Origin: Deinococcus sp. YIM 77859
GTDB lineage: Bacteria; Deinococcota; Deinococci; Deinococcales; Deinococcaceae
Length of the DNA: 64,000 nt
Assembly (NCBI RefSeq): GCF_000745175.1
Contig: NZ_JQNI01000002.1
Span: 1,256,001 to 1,320,000, forward strand
Direction: 5' to 3'
Under the pieces are notes generated by a model that did no database searches, was not told the DNA's origin, and was given only the letters and a program-made list of their open reading frames with translations. This document shows positions 35,966-50,129 of the stretch, one piece after another. Numbering within the stretch: position 1 is the first letter of the stretch; the number at the start of each line of letters is the position of its first letter. The position numbers and the translations under genes are program-made.

Positions 35966-38236
35966 GTGAAGAGATACGTCCTCCTGCTGACCGCCGCGCT
36001 CGGTATGGCCGCTGCGCAGACCACCCCCGTTCCCGCCACGCCGCAGACGCCGGAGGCCGCCACACCTGCCCCGAGCCGCTTCGTGGACCCGCAGCTGAGC
36101 CCCGTCCCGGTCTCCGTCAACACCGGAAGCTACCGGGGTCCCCTGTCCGTATTGCTCGCGGCCGTGGCCAAGAGCGCAGGGTACGAGGTGGTGTTTAACT
36201 TCAATGTCGACGCCCTCGCGCTGATCGAAGGCCGCCTCTCCACCACGTCTTCCACCACCACGAGCACGGAGACGGACACCCGCACGTCAACCGTCACGGC
36301 GACAGGCGGCGGCAGCTACGCCTCGCCCACGGGCCGCCCCCAGGAACTCAGCGCCAAGCCCATCGCGTACAACTTCGTCAGGAAGCCCTTCAACGAGGTC
36401 TGGCCGCTCCTGATGGATATCTACGAGCTGCAGTACAGCGTGGTCCGCGTCGGCAACAGCCAGGTTCTGCGCATCGGCCAGCGGCCCGCGCAACTCGCGG
36501 TACCCCTCAGCCACATCAACGCCCAGTACGCTCACCAGAGGGCGCTGGAGTTTTTCGGAGAACGCATCTACACAGAATTGCCCATCCGGGATTCTAACGG
36601 GACGATCGTTGACAAGGTTCGGCAGTTCGACGGCTACGCCCTTACAGGAACGCTGAAGATTGTCCCGGACACCGAGAACAATCGTCTGATTGTTGGCGGT
36701 ACCACCGAAGAGACGGCAAAGGTTCGCAGCTTTATTTCTACCATTGACGTTCCCAAGGCAGCGGTACCGGCCATTCCACAAAGCCAGGTGATCTATACCG
36801 TCAAGGGAAGTCCGGTCGAGGCCATCAACCTGCTCAAGGCACGTTATCCGAACCTCAACCTGACACAGTACGGTTCGTCGCCGCAGATCATCCTCAGCGG
36901 CGTCAAGAGTGAAGTGGATGCGGCCCTGGCTCTCCTCGCCCAGGTGGACCGTCCCGCACCGCCGGAACCCGCGACCACACAACGCCTCTACACGGTCAAG
37001 GGGGTACAGGCGGATGTGGCGGCCCTGCTCGCCGCCCAGTACCCTAGCCTCAAGGTCACGCCCGTCGGACAGACCGGGCAGCTGGTCATCACCGGCCCGC
37101 AGACGCAGCTCGACGCGGCCCTGGCTCTCCTCGCCCAGGTGGACCGTCCGGTAGCAGCCGTGCCCAAGACCGTGCAGCGCGTCTTCCAACTGGTGAATGC
37201 GAGTGCTGAGGAGGTCAAGGCAACGCTTGAGGGGACGCTGGCGCGTGACCTGACGGGGGACAGCGACCCGCAGAAACTGGTCAACGTGCCGGTGAACGCG
37301 ACCGACGCGAACGGAAACGCAGTCACGGTCACCGTGCCGACGGCAGGAACAAGTGCCGCACAGCCGGAAGGGCAGAGCGCACAACAGTCCGCCCAAGCGG
37401 CGACCGACGCCAGCGGCGCGACGATCATCGCGGACAAGCGCACGAACACGCTGATTGTGCGCGGTACCCCCGAGCAGGTCACGCAGATCGCCGAACTGGT
37501 CCCCCAACTCGACCAGGTGGTGCCGCAGATCAACGTGCAGGTCCGCATTCAGGAGATCACCGAGACGGCCGCGCGCAGCCTGGGGCTGGACTGGAAGGTG
37601 AACTTCGGCGGCTTCAACGTGAGCGTGGGGGGCAGCGGGTTGGGCGCCACCTTTGACCCCACACGCTCGCTGGTGGGCTTCAACATCTTCCCCACCCTTC
37701 AGGCGCTGGAGAATCAGGGCTTCACCAAGCGCGTGTACGACGGCAACATCTCCATGCAGAGCGGGCAGCGGTCGCTGGGCACCGGCACGAACTCACAAAA
37801 TGCCTCGGCCAACGCCGCGGCGAGCATCAAAAGCGGCGGGCGGCTGGAGATCAACATTCCGTCCAGCAGCGGCAACATCGAGAAGCAGATCGACTACGGC
37901 CTCAACCTGGACTTCTTCGATCCGCAGGTGGCACCGGACGGCACCATCACGCTGCGGGTGCGCGGGCAGGTGAGCAATATCGCCGGGCAATTGCCGACCA
38001 CTGGCCTGCCCAACCTGCTGAACTTCACCAACTCCGAAGCCCAAAGCACCGTGACGTTCAAGAGCGGACAGACGGTCCTTATGAGCGGCCTGCTGGGCGT
38101 GGCGGAATCGCGCACGAACGACGGCGTGCCCTTCCTGAGTAGCCTCCCGGTGATCGGCGCGGCCTTTGGCCAGCAGACGACGCGCCGAGAGCAGAGCCAG
38201 CTGCTTGTGATCATCACCGGCTCCGTGGTGAAGTAG
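35966..38236 (+). CDS. pilQ: type IV pilus secretin PilQ
   Basis: Outer-membrane secretin of 756 residues. A signal peptide (ends near GMAAAQ) precedes an N-terminal STN-like domain (about 50-140) and several N-domain repeats (about 165-420). The C-terminal secretin beta-barrel domain (about 530-755) ends with VPFLSSLPVIGAAFGQQTTR and LLVIITGSVV. Two N modules near residues 318 and 383 are encoded by a 35-nt exact duplication at 36920-36954 and 37115-37149, spaced by 65 codons. A Thr/Ser-rich linker (about 92-115) is unusual. Confidence 0.95.
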   Translation: MKRYVLLLTAALGMAAAQTTPVPATPQTPEAATPAPSRFVDPQLSPVPVSVNTGSYRGPLSVLLAAVAKSAGYEVVFNFNVDALALIEGRLSTTSSTTTSTETDTRTSTVTATGGGSYASPTGRPQELSAKPIAYNFVRKPFNEVWPLLMDIYELQYSVVRVGNSQVLRIGQRPAQLAVPLSHINAQYAHQRALEFFGERIYTELPIRDSNGTIVDKVRQFDGYALTGTLKIVPDTENNRLIVGGTTEETAKVRSFISTIDVPKAAVPAIPQSQVIYTVKGSPVEAINLLKARYPNLNLTQYGSSPQIILSGVKSEVDAALALLAQVDRPAPPEPATTQRLYTVKGVQADVAALLAAQYPSLKVTPVGQTGQLVITGPQTQLDAALALLAQVDRPVAAVPKTVQRVFQLVNASAEEVKATLEGTLARDLTGDSDPQKLVNVPVNATDANGNAVTVTVPTAGTSAAQPEGQSAQQSAQAATDASGATIIADKRTNTLIVRGTPEQVTQIAELVPQLDQVVPQINVQVRIQEITETAARSLGLDWKVNFGGFNVSVGGSGLGATFDPTRSLVGFNIFPTLQALENQGFTKRVYDGNISMQSGQRSLGTGTNSQNASANAAASIKSGGRLEINIPSSSGNIEKQIDYGLNLDFFDPQVAPDGTITLRVRGQVSNIAGQLPTTGLPNLLNFTNSEAQSTVTFKSGQTVLMSGLLGVAESRTNDGVPFLSSLPVIGAAFGQQTTRREQSQLLVIITGSVVK

Positions 38237-38254
38237 AAGGAGGCGCGGCGCACC

Positions 38255-38286
38255 GGCGGGCGGCTTCGAGCACGGGGCCGCTCGCC
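38255..38286 (+). terminator. possible terminator of the pilus operon
   Basis: GGCGGGCGGC (38255-38264) can pair with GCCGCTCGCC (38277-38286) with one mismatch; only CTGTTT follows, so it is weak. Confidence 0.45.
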
Positions 38287-38337
38287 CTGTTTGGGCAGCC
38301 CACCCCGTTTTCGTCGTGCGCGGCGCTACATTCCCTC

Positions 38338-39487
<1,150 letters not shown>

Positions 39488-39602
39488 TACTGAGCTGGGA
39501 TGGCGGGTCGAGACGGCCCTTGCCGCGTCGCTGCTCGAGCTTGACGAGCCAGAGGGTGACCTGTGCACGCTGACAAACCGGCTTTCCTCTAGACTGTCCC
39601 CC

Positions 39603-41235
<1,633 letters not shown>

Positions 41236-41251
41236 CCCGGTAGGCTGAAGC

Positions 41252-41683
41252 ATGATCCTCGTTCTCAACGGCCCCAACCTCAACCGTCTCGGCCTGCGCG
41301 AACCGGACGTGTACGGCTCGCAGACGCTCGAAGACCTGGAACGTCTGTGCGAGACGTGGGGCGCCGAACTCGGCGTGCCGGTGACCTGCCGCCAAAGCAA
41401 CTACGAGGGGCAACTGCTGGAGTGGATTCAGGACGCGCAGGAGCACGGCTTCACCGGCATCGTCCTCAATCCGGGCGCGCTGACGCATTATTCCTACGCG
41501 CTGCGGGACGCGATCGCCGGGCAACCCCTTCCCGTCGTCGAGGTCCATATCTCCAACGTAGACGCCCGCGAGGCGTTTCGCCATCAGTCGGTGACGGCGG
41601 CGGTCTGCCGGGGCAAGATCAGCGGGCTGGGCTTTCTGGGCTACCGCCTGGCGATGGAGGCGCTGACGGAGGGGAGCGCCTAA
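41252..41683 (+). CDS. aroQ: 3-dehydroquinate dehydratase, type II
   Basis: Dehydrates 3-dehydroquinate to 3-dehydroshikimate. The 143-residue enzyme shows LVLNGPNLNRLGLREPDVYG (3-22) with the catalytic Arg and Tyr, QSNYEGQLLEWI, NPGALTHYS, and the active-site His in EVHISNV. TAGGCT (41241-41246) lies 5 nt before the ATG, so it can be transcribed on its own. Confidence 0.97.
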   Translation: MILVLNGPNLNRLGLREPDVYGSQTLEDLERLCETWGAELGVPVTCRQSNYEGQLLEWIQDAQEHGFTGIVLNPGALTHYSYALRDAIAGQPLPVVEVHISNVDAREAFRHQSVTAAVCRGKISGLGFLGYRLAMEALTEGSA

Positions 41684-41698
41684 CGCTCTTCCCTACCC

Positions 41699-41728
41699 TT
41701 GCCCCTTCCCCCCTTCCTCTGATACCTT
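41699..41728 (+). promoter_or_regulatory. promoter of rplM-rpsI
   Basis: TTGCCC (41699-41704), an 18-nt spacer and TACCTT (41723-41728) with an upstream TG (extended -10). It predicts a 5' leader of about 115 nt with GC-rich hairpins before the GTG start, possibly for L13 autoregulation. Confidence 0.55.
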
Positions 41729-41734
41729 TTTCTT

Positions 41735-41831
<97 letters not shown>

Positions 41832-41851
41832 TCCCCTTTTGGAGTTTCACG

Positions 41852-42277
<426 letters not shown>

Positions 42278-42279
42278 CT

Positions 42280-42675
<396 letters not shown>

Positions 42676-42692
42676 GCGGACGCGAACACACC

Positions 42693-42719
42693 AAGCCCCT
42701 TCCAGACTGGAGGGGGCTT
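42693..42719 (+). terminator. terminator downstream of rpsI
   Basis: A 12-bp stem, AAGCCCCTTCCA with TGGAGGGGGCTT (one G-U pair), with a 3-nt loop. The downstream U-tract is weak (CGTTG). Confidence 0.75.
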
Positions 42720-42755
42720 CGTTGTGGAAACGGAAAAGTGCCTAGACTCCTGGGG

Positions 42756-44183
42756 ATGACGGGCAAGCCAAGCAAAACGCCGCTGGTAGACCTGCGGGAC
42801 GTGACGGTACGTGCCGGTGGGTCCACCCTGCTAAAACAGGTCACCCTGAACGTTGCACCCGGCGAGGCTGTGCTGCTGCTGGGCCCCAACGGCGGCGGAA
42901 AAACCACGCTGTTGCGCCTGCTGGCCGGCGAAGTGGCTCCGGTGCGGGGCGAGCGGGTGTACGGGCTGGGCGGGGAGGTGCAGCGGTCGGCGGTGCGGGC
43001 GCGGCGTACCCTGTCGGTCACTGGACCGGACGCCGAGGCCTTTTATCTGACGCGCGACTGGGCACAGAGCGTGCGGGACGTGCTGCTTGCCGGGTTCGAG
43101 GGCGACACGCTGCGGCTGTGGGAGCCGACACCGAGGGCACTCGCCCGGCTCGGCGAGGTCGCGGCGCGAACAGGGGTCACGGACCTGCTGGAGCGCGACT
43201 TCCGCACCCTTAGCCACGGGCAACGGCGACGGGTGATGCTGGCCCGGGCGCTGATGCCCCGCCCAGAACTGCTGCTGCTCGACGAGTTCACCGACGGCCT
43301 CAGCGTCGCGGCACGCGCCACGCTGGGGGAGATCCTGCGGGAACTTCATGCCTCGGGGGTCGCCCTCGTCCTCGCCACACACCGCCCCGCCGAAGCCCCG
43401 GCACTCCCCTGGCGAACACTGCGGGTGGAGGGGGGACGGATCAGGACGGCAGACCGCCTGGCTACGGCCCCACGTCGGGGCCCCCTCCTGCCCCCGCCCC
43501 CCGGTGCCGGCGATCTCGTACGGCTGCGGCAGGTGGAAGTCTACCGCAACGGTCAGCGAGCGCTGGGGCCACTCTCCTGGACGTGGCGGGCCGGGCAGCA
43601 CTGGCTGGTGACGGGCGAGAACGGGAGCGGCAAGAGTACCCTCGCCCGGCTGCTCGCCGGGGAACTCCACCCCGCGCTGGGCGGCCGGATCGAACGCCCC
43701 TTTCTGCGCCGCGACCTGCTGAGCGAACGGCGGCGCGCGGTCGGGCTGGTCGGTGCGGAGATCAGCTGGCGCCAGCGCCGCGCTTGGACGGGCCGCGAGG
43801 TGATTGGGAGCGGGTGGACAGGCACTGAGGGCTTCACGCCTGACCTCACGCTGGAGCAGGCCGCGCAGGTAGAGGCGCTGGCCGCGCGGCTAAACGCGGC
43901 GGACCTGCTGGAGCGGCCAGCCGAGACGCTCTCGCAGGGGCAGCTTCGCCGCCTGCTGCTCGCGCGCGCGGTGATCCACACCCCCCGCCTCCTGCTGCTG
44001 GACGAGGGCCTAGATTTTCTGGACGCCGAGACCCGTCTGTGCTTCCTGGCCCTGCTGCCGGAACTGGTACGGCAAGGCACCCACGTGCTGGTGATCGCAC
44101 ACCGGCCTGAGGACGCGCCACCGGGACTCACGCACCATCTGCGGCTGGAAGGCGGGCGCAGAGCAGAGGAGGGCCCGCTCTAG
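42756..44183 (+). CDS. tandem ABC ATPase, ModF/PhrA-like
   Basis: A 475-residue soluble protein made of two ABC ATPase domains and no membrane segment. Domain 1: Walker A GPNGGGKT (43-50), signature LSHGQRRR, Walker B LLLLDEF. Domain 2: Walker A GENGSGKST, signature LSQGQLRR, Walker B LLLLDEGLD. E. coli ModF has this layout but its function is unsettled. ATG 42756 is 7 nt after TAGACT (42743-42748). No transporter permease adjoins it. Confidence 0.88.
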   Translation: MTGKPSKTPLVDLRDVTVRAGGSTLLKQVTLNVAPGEAVLLLGPNGGGKTTLLRLLAGEVAPVRGERVYGLGGEVQRSAVRARRTLSVTGPDAEAFYLTRDWAQSVRDVLLAGFEGDTLRLWEPTPRALARLGEVAARTGVTDLLERDFRTLSHGQRRRVMLARALMPRPELLLLDEFTDGLSVAARATLGEILRELHASGVALVLATHRPAEAPALPWRTLRVEGGRIRTADRLATAPRRGPLLPPPPGAGDLVRLRQVEVYRNGQRALGPLSWTWRAGQHWLVTGENGSGKSTLARLLAGELHPALGGRIERPFLRRDLLSERRRAVGLVGAEISWRQRRAWTGREVIGSGWTGTEGFTPDLTLEQAAQVEALAARLNAADLLERPAETLSQGQLRRLLLARAVIHTPRLLLLDEGLDFLDAETRLCFLALLPELVRQGTHVLVIAHRPEDAPPGLTHHLRLEGGRRAEEGPL

Positions 44184-44998
44184 GTCTCCGCAGCGGCAGC
44201 GCTTCTCGCCGCGATTCGGTCGGCCAGCCCATGCAGGTACGCGCCGAGCGCCTCGGGGGAGGCCACCTGTTCATGGGCGTGGGGGGCGAGCAGGGGAAGG
44301 GTACCGAGCTGCACCGCGTGCCCGGCGAGTTCCAGCATCGCCTGATCGTTGTCACTGTCGCCAAAGGCCACGGTGCGCTCCAGTGGAATGTCCAGCGCCT
44401 GGGCAATCAGCGTGAGGGCCGCGCCCTTGTGGGCCCCGACCGGTGTGACCGTCAGGAACTCGGTGTAGGGGGGCTGCGCGCCGGTAAGAACGAGGTGCGG
44501 GTGACTCGCCCGCAGGCGGGCCGCGAACGCCGCAACGTTGGGATGGTAGAAGCCGACCTTGACAATGCCCTCGCGCGGCGCTTCGGCAAGAGGCCGAAAG
44601 CTCCGGGCCTGCATCCAGGGTTCTGGCTCGCGGCCCGGCGGGAGGTCGACGTACAGGCCACCTGCCGTAAAGACCACCACCCGGGCGTCTGCGAGCTCAT
44701 GGGCGAGAATCGCCTCCAGCTCAGCCGGGGTGAAGTGCGCTTCGGCGTGCAGCTCGCCGCCCACCTCGATGCGACCGCCGTTGTTGGTAGCGACGGCGTC
44801 GGGCTGCACCGCCTCACGCACGGGACGGGGCGGCGTGTCGCGCCCGGTAATGATCGCAAGCCGCACGCCCAGGGTCCGCAGCCGGGCGAGCGCCTGCGCC
44901 GTAGGACCGGGCACCTCGCGGCCCTGGTCGGGGATCAGGGTTCCGTCGAGATCAAAGGCGAGCAGTAGCGGCAGGTCGGTGGGGGGACGAGCACTCAC
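44180..44998 (-). CDS. HAD-superfamily hydrolase, Cof type
   Basis: Predicted cytosolic phosphatase of 272 residues. Motif I is FDLDGTLIP (nucleophile Asp16, Asp18), motif II IITGRD, and motif IV FGDSDNDQAML, with a type IIB cap between. Substrates of such enzymes are typically sugar or nucleotide phosphates. GTG 44998 is chosen because TAGGCT (45011-45006) lies 7 nt upstream, making the protein 16 residues shorter than the longest frame. Its last codons overlap the convergent ABC gene. Confidence 0.9.
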   Translation of the reverse strand: MSARPPTDLPLLLAFDLDGTLIPDQGREVPGPTAQALARLRTLGVRLAIITGRDTPPRPVREAVQPDAVATNNGGRIEVGGELHAEAHFTPAELEAILAHELADARVVVFTAGGLYVDLPPGREPEPWMQARSFRPLAEAPREGIVKVGFYHPNVAAFAARLRASHPHLVLTGAQPPYTEFLTVTPVGAHKGAALTLIAQALDIPLERTVAFGDSDNDQAMLELAGHAVQLGTLPLLAPHAHEQVASPEALGAYLHGLADRIAARSAAAAET

Positions 44999-45030
44999 GG
45001 GCGGCAGCCTAGCAGCGCCAGCGGCAAAAG

Positions 45031-45057
45031 AAAAACCGCCCACCACGGGGCGGGCGG
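45031..45057 (-). terminator. terminator downstream of rplS
   Basis: Reading the minus strand, CCGCCC (45057-45052) pairs with GGGCGG (45041-45036) and is followed by TTTTTCTTTT. Strong intrinsic terminator. Confidence 0.88.
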
Positions 45058-45072
45058 CCGAGGGACGGGGCT

Positions 45073-45549
<477 letters not shown>

Positions 45550-45653
45550 CTCGTTCTCCTTTGCCAGCGGACCGCCCCACCTCCTGCCTGGGGCAGGCAG
45601 GGACGTTCTTGGCCTGATGGACGCACCCGCGTTGCGGCGGGGCTGACCGAAGG

Positions 45654-45682
45654 AGTATACGCGGGCCGCTCGCTCAGCTCAA
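45654..45682 (-). promoter_or_regulatory. promoter of rplS
   Basis: On the minus strand TTGAGC (45682-45677), a 17-nt spacer and TATACT (45659-45654). The implied leader of about 100 nt contains a hairpin (AGGCAGG/CCTGCCT with a 5-nt loop, near 45582-45601) that could serve feedback control. Confidence 0.7.
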
Positions 45683-45762
45683 GGGGAAGCCTCAGGCCTT
45701 CATGCAGTCTTCAGGAATGTGGCTCACTTTGTCTCATACAGTGGGAACGGCAACATGTCGTG

Positions 45763-46548
45763 GTGAACGACTCCGCAGAGAAAAAAGACATTCTGCTCGT
45801 CGAGGCGCGGCAGGCAACGAATGCGCAACGTCGGCGTATCGCTGAGGTCCGGGCCAGGGAGCACGTGGGGGCAGCGGGCTGGGCCCAGACCCGCGCCCTC
45901 GAAGACATCATCCGAGCGGGCCGCGAAGGTCTGGCCGTAACGGACACGCTGCGGCAGGTGGTGCGGCTCGCGACCGAGCAGGTGCGGGCCCTGCCCCTCG
46001 CAGCCCGCCCGGAGGACCGTGAGAGCCAGGCACGGATCCTGCAAGAGGTTGTGCAGAGCGGCGAGGCACAGATCAGGGCGGCCGAGGCGCTGGACGAGTT
46101 GATTCAGCAGGCCCTCGAGGACGTGATGCGCACCCCCGTCGGGGAGGTCAATGAACGGACGCTGCGGCAGATTCAGGGCCGCGTGCAGGGGCAGGTGGAC
46201 GCCCTCAACACCATCATTGCGGCGGCGCAGGCACAGGCGGACACACTCGAAGAGATCGCACGGCTCGAGCGTCTGAGCGCCGAACATCAGCAGCGGGTGG
46301 AAGCCCTGCGGCAACTCAGCGCCGGAGAGGAGGTGCAGGCGCTGGCGGGCGTGGGCACGGACATTGTGGAGCGCATTGCCGAACTCGACGAGGCCGGAAG
46401 CGGGCAACTCGAGGCCCTGACCCAGATCGGGGAGGCGGTGGTCGACAAAGTCACCGAAACGGCCGTTTCCCTCCCCGAGCAGGTGGAAGCCCTCGACAGC
46501 CTGGCGCAGCGGGTACACCAGAAAGCCGAAGAGCTGCGCGAAGGCTGA
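45763..46548 (+). CDS. hypothetical all-helical protein
   Basis: A protein of about 261 residues, soluble, with no signal peptide or membrane helix. Composition is dominated by Ala, Glu, Gln, Leu, Arg and Val with heptad-like spacing throughout, so a long helical bundle or coiled coil is expected. I recognise no family. TACAGT (45737-45742) is the probable -10; between it and the start lies a tiny ATG-TCG-TGG-TGA frame (45755) whose stop overlaps the GTG at 45763. GTG 45760 is an equally possible start. Divergent from rplS. Confidence 0.6.
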   Translation: MNDSAEKKDILLVEARQATNAQRRRIAEVRAREHVGAAGWAQTRALEDIIRAGREGLAVTDTLRQVVRLATEQVRALPLAARPEDRESQARILQEVVQSGEAQIRAAEALDELIQQALEDVMRTPVGEVNERTLRQIQGRVQGQVDALNTIIAAAQAQADTLEEIARLERLSAEHQQRVEALRQLSAGEEVQALAGVGTDIVERIAELDEAGSGQLEALTQIGEAVVDKVTETAVSLPEQVEALDSLAQRVHQKAEELREG

Positions 46549-46676
46549 TACGGATCCGTTCCCAGCCACCACAATCCGGAAAGGGCCGCCGGTCGCTCGA
46601 CTACGTGGCAGGCCCATACCGCTTCGGCCAGGTCTACAGGTTCACCTTTTGGAGCCCGTGGGCGTCAGAGTTCAAT

Positions 46677-47142
46677 TCAGTCGCGCCGAATCGGCCTCTC
46701 GTAGCAAGCAAGCCTGAACTCGCCCTCCAGCTCGCCGCCGTTCGCCTCGATCACGCCGCGTCAGGCCGAGTGCACGGGCACGGTCCAGCGCGAGGGCGAG
46801 GAGCAGCTTTCCGTATCCCTGCCGCTGGACGGACGGCCGGATTTCATAGCCGATGTGACCGCCGAACTCGCGCAGGCGGGCATTCAGCGTGTGGCGGATG
46901 CTGACCCGGCTCAGGTAGGTGTCCCCCTCGACCAGCCAGCGCGTCTCGGCGTGGACGTCACTTCAGGCAGCGAGCGACTCAAAGCGGCGCAACGCGGCGA
47001 CGAACGCCCCGAAGTCGGCCCCCGCCTCCTCGATGTTCCGGCTCAGAGGGTCACCCCGCCCGCTCCCGCTGGCCTGTGCCTCGCGCACGGCGTCCAGGAA
47101 GCTCGTCTTGTACCGCTCGGATGGGGGAACGAGAATCGGCAT
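46677..47142 (-). pseudogene. GNAT acetyltransferase pseudogene (COG3981-like)
   Basis: Starts MPILVPPSERYKTSFLDAV and runs to an in-frame TGA at 46965-46963. The same frame then continues with RWLVEGDTYLSRVSIRHTL and EFGGHIGYEIRPSVQRQGYG, a typical acetyltransferase acetyl-CoA site. Near 46755 the homology shifts to the neighbouring frame (VIEANGGELEGEF) and appears to lack about a dozen residues expected before it. One stop plus one frameshifting deletion means the enzyme is inactive unless sequencing errors explain both. TAGGCT 5 nt before the ATG shows the promoter is still intact. Confidence 0.8.
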
Positions 47143-47333
47143 GACCCAGCCTAAGGGCCGAGGGCGCGGGGGCACCTCGGCCAGAAGGCGGAGCTCCGCC
47201 TAGCTGTCCCCCTGGGGCGGACACTCGCGGCCTCACCCTTTTCCCGTCCTCACCACTGCGCGGCGCTCCGGCAACCAGTACAGCTGGTCAATTCCCCCCG
47301 AATCTGGCCCTCCGGCACGTTGGTCGGGGGAGC

Positions 47334-48069
<736 letters not shown>

Positions 48070-48073
48070 AGAC

Positions 48074-49060
<987 letters not shown>

Positions 49061-49067
49061 CTGATCC

Positions 49068-49084
49068 CAGGGCAAGCTGCCCTG
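49068..49084 (+). terminator. hairpin downstream of lipA
   Basis: CAGGGCA and TGCCCTG form a 7-bp stem with a 3-nt loop. There is no U-tract, so it may stabilise the 3' end or assist Rho-dependent termination. Confidence 0.4.
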
Positions 49085-49135
49085 TGGGCCTCCGGGTCAG
49101 CGAACAAAACTTGACTAATTCAGTAGGTTTAGTTC

Positions 49136-50104
49136 ATGCTACCGCTCATGACCAAGCCTCTGCTCTTTCTCACGCTGGCGCTCGGCACGGCCCTCCTGCC
49201 GGCGCAGGCTCAGACCCTGACCATTCGCCACGATGAGGGCACCGCCACGGTGAAGAAAAATCCGCAGCGTGTGGTGGCGCTCGATGAGGAGGCGCTGGGC
49301 TGGCTGGCAGCGCTGGGGGTGAGCGACCGAGTGGTGGGGCTAGGCAGCACGTACTTCACGCCCTCGGATCTGAGCGGGGGCCGCATCAAGAGCGAGGTGC
49401 TCAAGCGGGGCTTCTATGGCCACATCAACCTGCTCCAGCCCGCCTACATCGGAAGTTGGCAAGCGCCCAACCTGGAAACCATCACGGCGCTCAAGCCTGA
49501 CCTGATCGTGCGCCTCACCTGGGACGGCAACCAGAACTACGACAAACTCAGCCGAATCGCTCCCACCATCGGGTATAAGGAGGCGAGCCCGGGCTTCTGG
49601 CAAAAGGGGCTGCGCGACCTCGCCAAGCTCTTTGGCAAGCAGGCAGAAGCAGAACGGGTCATCAAGCAGGTCGCGGATACCCACCGCGCCAATGCGCGCA
49701 AACTGCTCGCGGCGGGTGTGTTCAAAACGTACCCCAAGGTCGTGGTGATCGCGCCCTTTGCCGGAGGCAGCAACTGGATCTACACCAGTGTGCGCCTGAT
49801 TCCCGACCTGCGCGCCCTGGGCTTCAAGGACGGCCTTAAGCCCAAGGAAGGCGCCTTGGGCGTTGGCTCGCCCATCAGTGACGAGGCCCTGCTGGGCCTT
49901 GACCGGCAAACGCTGGTGGTGCTGTTTCCTCCCGGCGGCAAGTACAACGGCGTGGACGCCTTTCTGAAATCGCCCGTCGGTCAGCGCCTCCGGGCCCAGA
50001 GCGTGGTGTACGTGCCCGAAGACTTCAGTCCCTACAGCGGGCCCCTGGTGAGTATTCGCAACAGCAACGAGCTGACACGACTCATCCTGGAGAAGGTGCA
50101 GTGA
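49136..50104 (+). CDS. iron-siderophore-type ABC substrate-binding protein
   Basis: Periplasmic class III binding protein of 322 residues. A signal peptide ends at LPAQAQ (about residue 26). [21 protein letters not shown] and the long helix after residue 150 match FepB/FhuD-type proteins. Permease and ATPase genes are not adjacent. The upstream AT-rich stretch holds TAGGTT (49124-49129) 6 nt before the ATG and an inverted ACTAA/TTAGT pair (49114-49118, 49129-49133), a candidate metal-responsive operator. The downstream Suc/Fer-like gene supports an iron role. Confidence 0.85.
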   Translation: MLPLMTKPLLFLTLALGTALLPAQAQTLTIRHDEGTATVKKNPQRVVALDEEALGWLAALGVSDRVVGLGSTYFTPSDLSGGRIKSEVLKRGFYGHINLLQPAYIGSWQAPNLETITALKPDLIVRLTWDGNQNYDKLSRIAPTIGYKEASPGFWQKGLRDLAKLFGKQAEAERVIKQVADTHRANARKLLAAGVFKTYPKVVVIAPFAGGSNWIYTSVRLIPDLRALGFKDGLKPKEGALGVGSPISDEALLGLDRQTLVVLFPPGGKYNGVDAFLKSPVGQRLRAQSVVYVPEDFSPYSGPLVSIRNSNELTRLILEKVQ

Positions 50105-50129
50105 ACCCGTCCTGTGGCGCCCTCCAACG

